From: Thermoanaerobaculia bacterium
Lineage (GTDB): Bacteria; Acidobacteriota; Thermoanaerobaculia; JALWYX01
Assembly (NCBI GenBank): GCA_027078415.1
Contig: JALWYX010000074.1
Coordinates: 1 to 34,765, forward strand
Length of the DNA stretch: 34,765 bases
Direction: 5' to 3'
Shown here one piece after another: positions 34,298-34,765 of the stretch. A program made the translations under genes and the position numbers. The notes beneath the pieces were generated by a model. The model saw nothing but the letters and a program-made list of their open reading frames with translations. It was not told the DNA's origin and searched no databases. Every line of letters begins with the position of its first letter. The first letter of the stretch is position 1.

Positions 34298-34765
34298 CAC
34301 CTGCCCACTAAACAGTTTCTTAGAAGTAAAAACCAATAATTTTACGGGGAAGAAGAAACTTTGTTCCTACAACACTTAATAACTTAAACGATTAAACATC
34401 TTAAAAAACACAGGTAACAAACTTCTACATGAGATCGAACACCATTTATCATAATCTCCGATTAAAAAGAAAAACATACGATAATGATTCTGTTTTACAA
34501 ACCTTTTAAAAATGTAGTTTATAGAGACTTTTTAGAGTATTAAATTTTGTTAACTGAGCAATAAATATTTGATAGAAAATAGTAAATACTTTTACAACTT
34601 TTATTGCAAATATAAAAGTGCTACACAAAAACTGTGCTTTTAAATTTCCATCAGGTTGAATATTTTTTGTATTACATCAAAATTTGTATTCTAACGATAA
34701 ACTTTTTTACATTTTTCAAACTCATGACTTTTTAACTGTAACGATGTAATATCTATCTCTATGGG
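34298..34765. other. Gene-free right end of the window, about 470 bp
   Basis: Very AT-rich sequence after the last gene. No gene, hairpin terminator or repeat is visible before the window ends. Confidence 0.55.

Overview
The window is AT-rich bacterial chromosome from a diderm (Gram-negative) organism. This is shown by an RND heavy-metal efflux pump, a TonB-dependent outer-membrane receptor, a lipoprotein, an exosortase, and Hfq. Codon use leans to AGA/AGG for Arg and ATA for Ile, which fits a low-GC and possibly thermophilic bacterium. I cannot name the phylum. There are no rRNA, tRNA or CRISPR loci and no intact insertion sequence.

Layout. 1-1685: the C-terminal part of a CzcA-type RND pump, cut by the window edge. 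2146-2403 (-): a lone DUF2007 protein. 2546-8686 (+): a nine-gene, mostly overlapping operon holding exosortase H (XrtH), its partner membrane protein, an exported methyltransferase, a NamZ-type exo-muramidase, an unknown 147-aa protein, miaA, hfq, a TPR/SLH-like lipoprotein and pgsA. It mixes envelope functions with RNA functions. 8710-9636 (-): malate dehydrogenase. 9992-12226 (-): TonB-dependent receptor. 12597-16331 (+): DUF819 membrane protein, a XerC/D recombinase, then a class I amidotransferase-like hydrolase paired with an enoyl-CoA hydratase. 16328-19453 (-): rpmA-obgE-nadD-rsfS followed by a short sigma-54-type activator. 19605-21524 (-): OPT-family transporter. 22246-23845 (+): zinc-ribbon protein, small helical protein and patatin-like lipase. 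25902-27448 (-): folD-coaE. 27844-29259 (+): glutamate dehydrogenase. 30285-31055 (-): HAD-IIA phosphatase. 31094-32212 (+): AmmeMemoRadiSam radical SAM enzyme. 32476-32790 (-): rplU. 33122-34297 (+): a peptidoglycan-binding protein with a possible papain-like domain.

Genes are tightly packed within operons, but the operons are separated by long, very AT-rich, apparently decaying spacers. One spacer (23846-25901) contains a broken gene that can be read across two internal stops and three frameshifts, followed by a 37-bp exact tandem repeat carrying a 16-bp palindrome. Another (27449-27843) carries a short relic of a second CzcA-like gene just before gdhA. A third (29260-30284) contains a roughly 147-nt block that I fold by eye into a closed multi-branch structure behind a TATAAT box; it is my best candidate for an undescribed RNA. 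The usual rplU-rpmA-obgE order is split, with rplU about 13 kb away. No convincing intrinsic terminator is visible anywhere.
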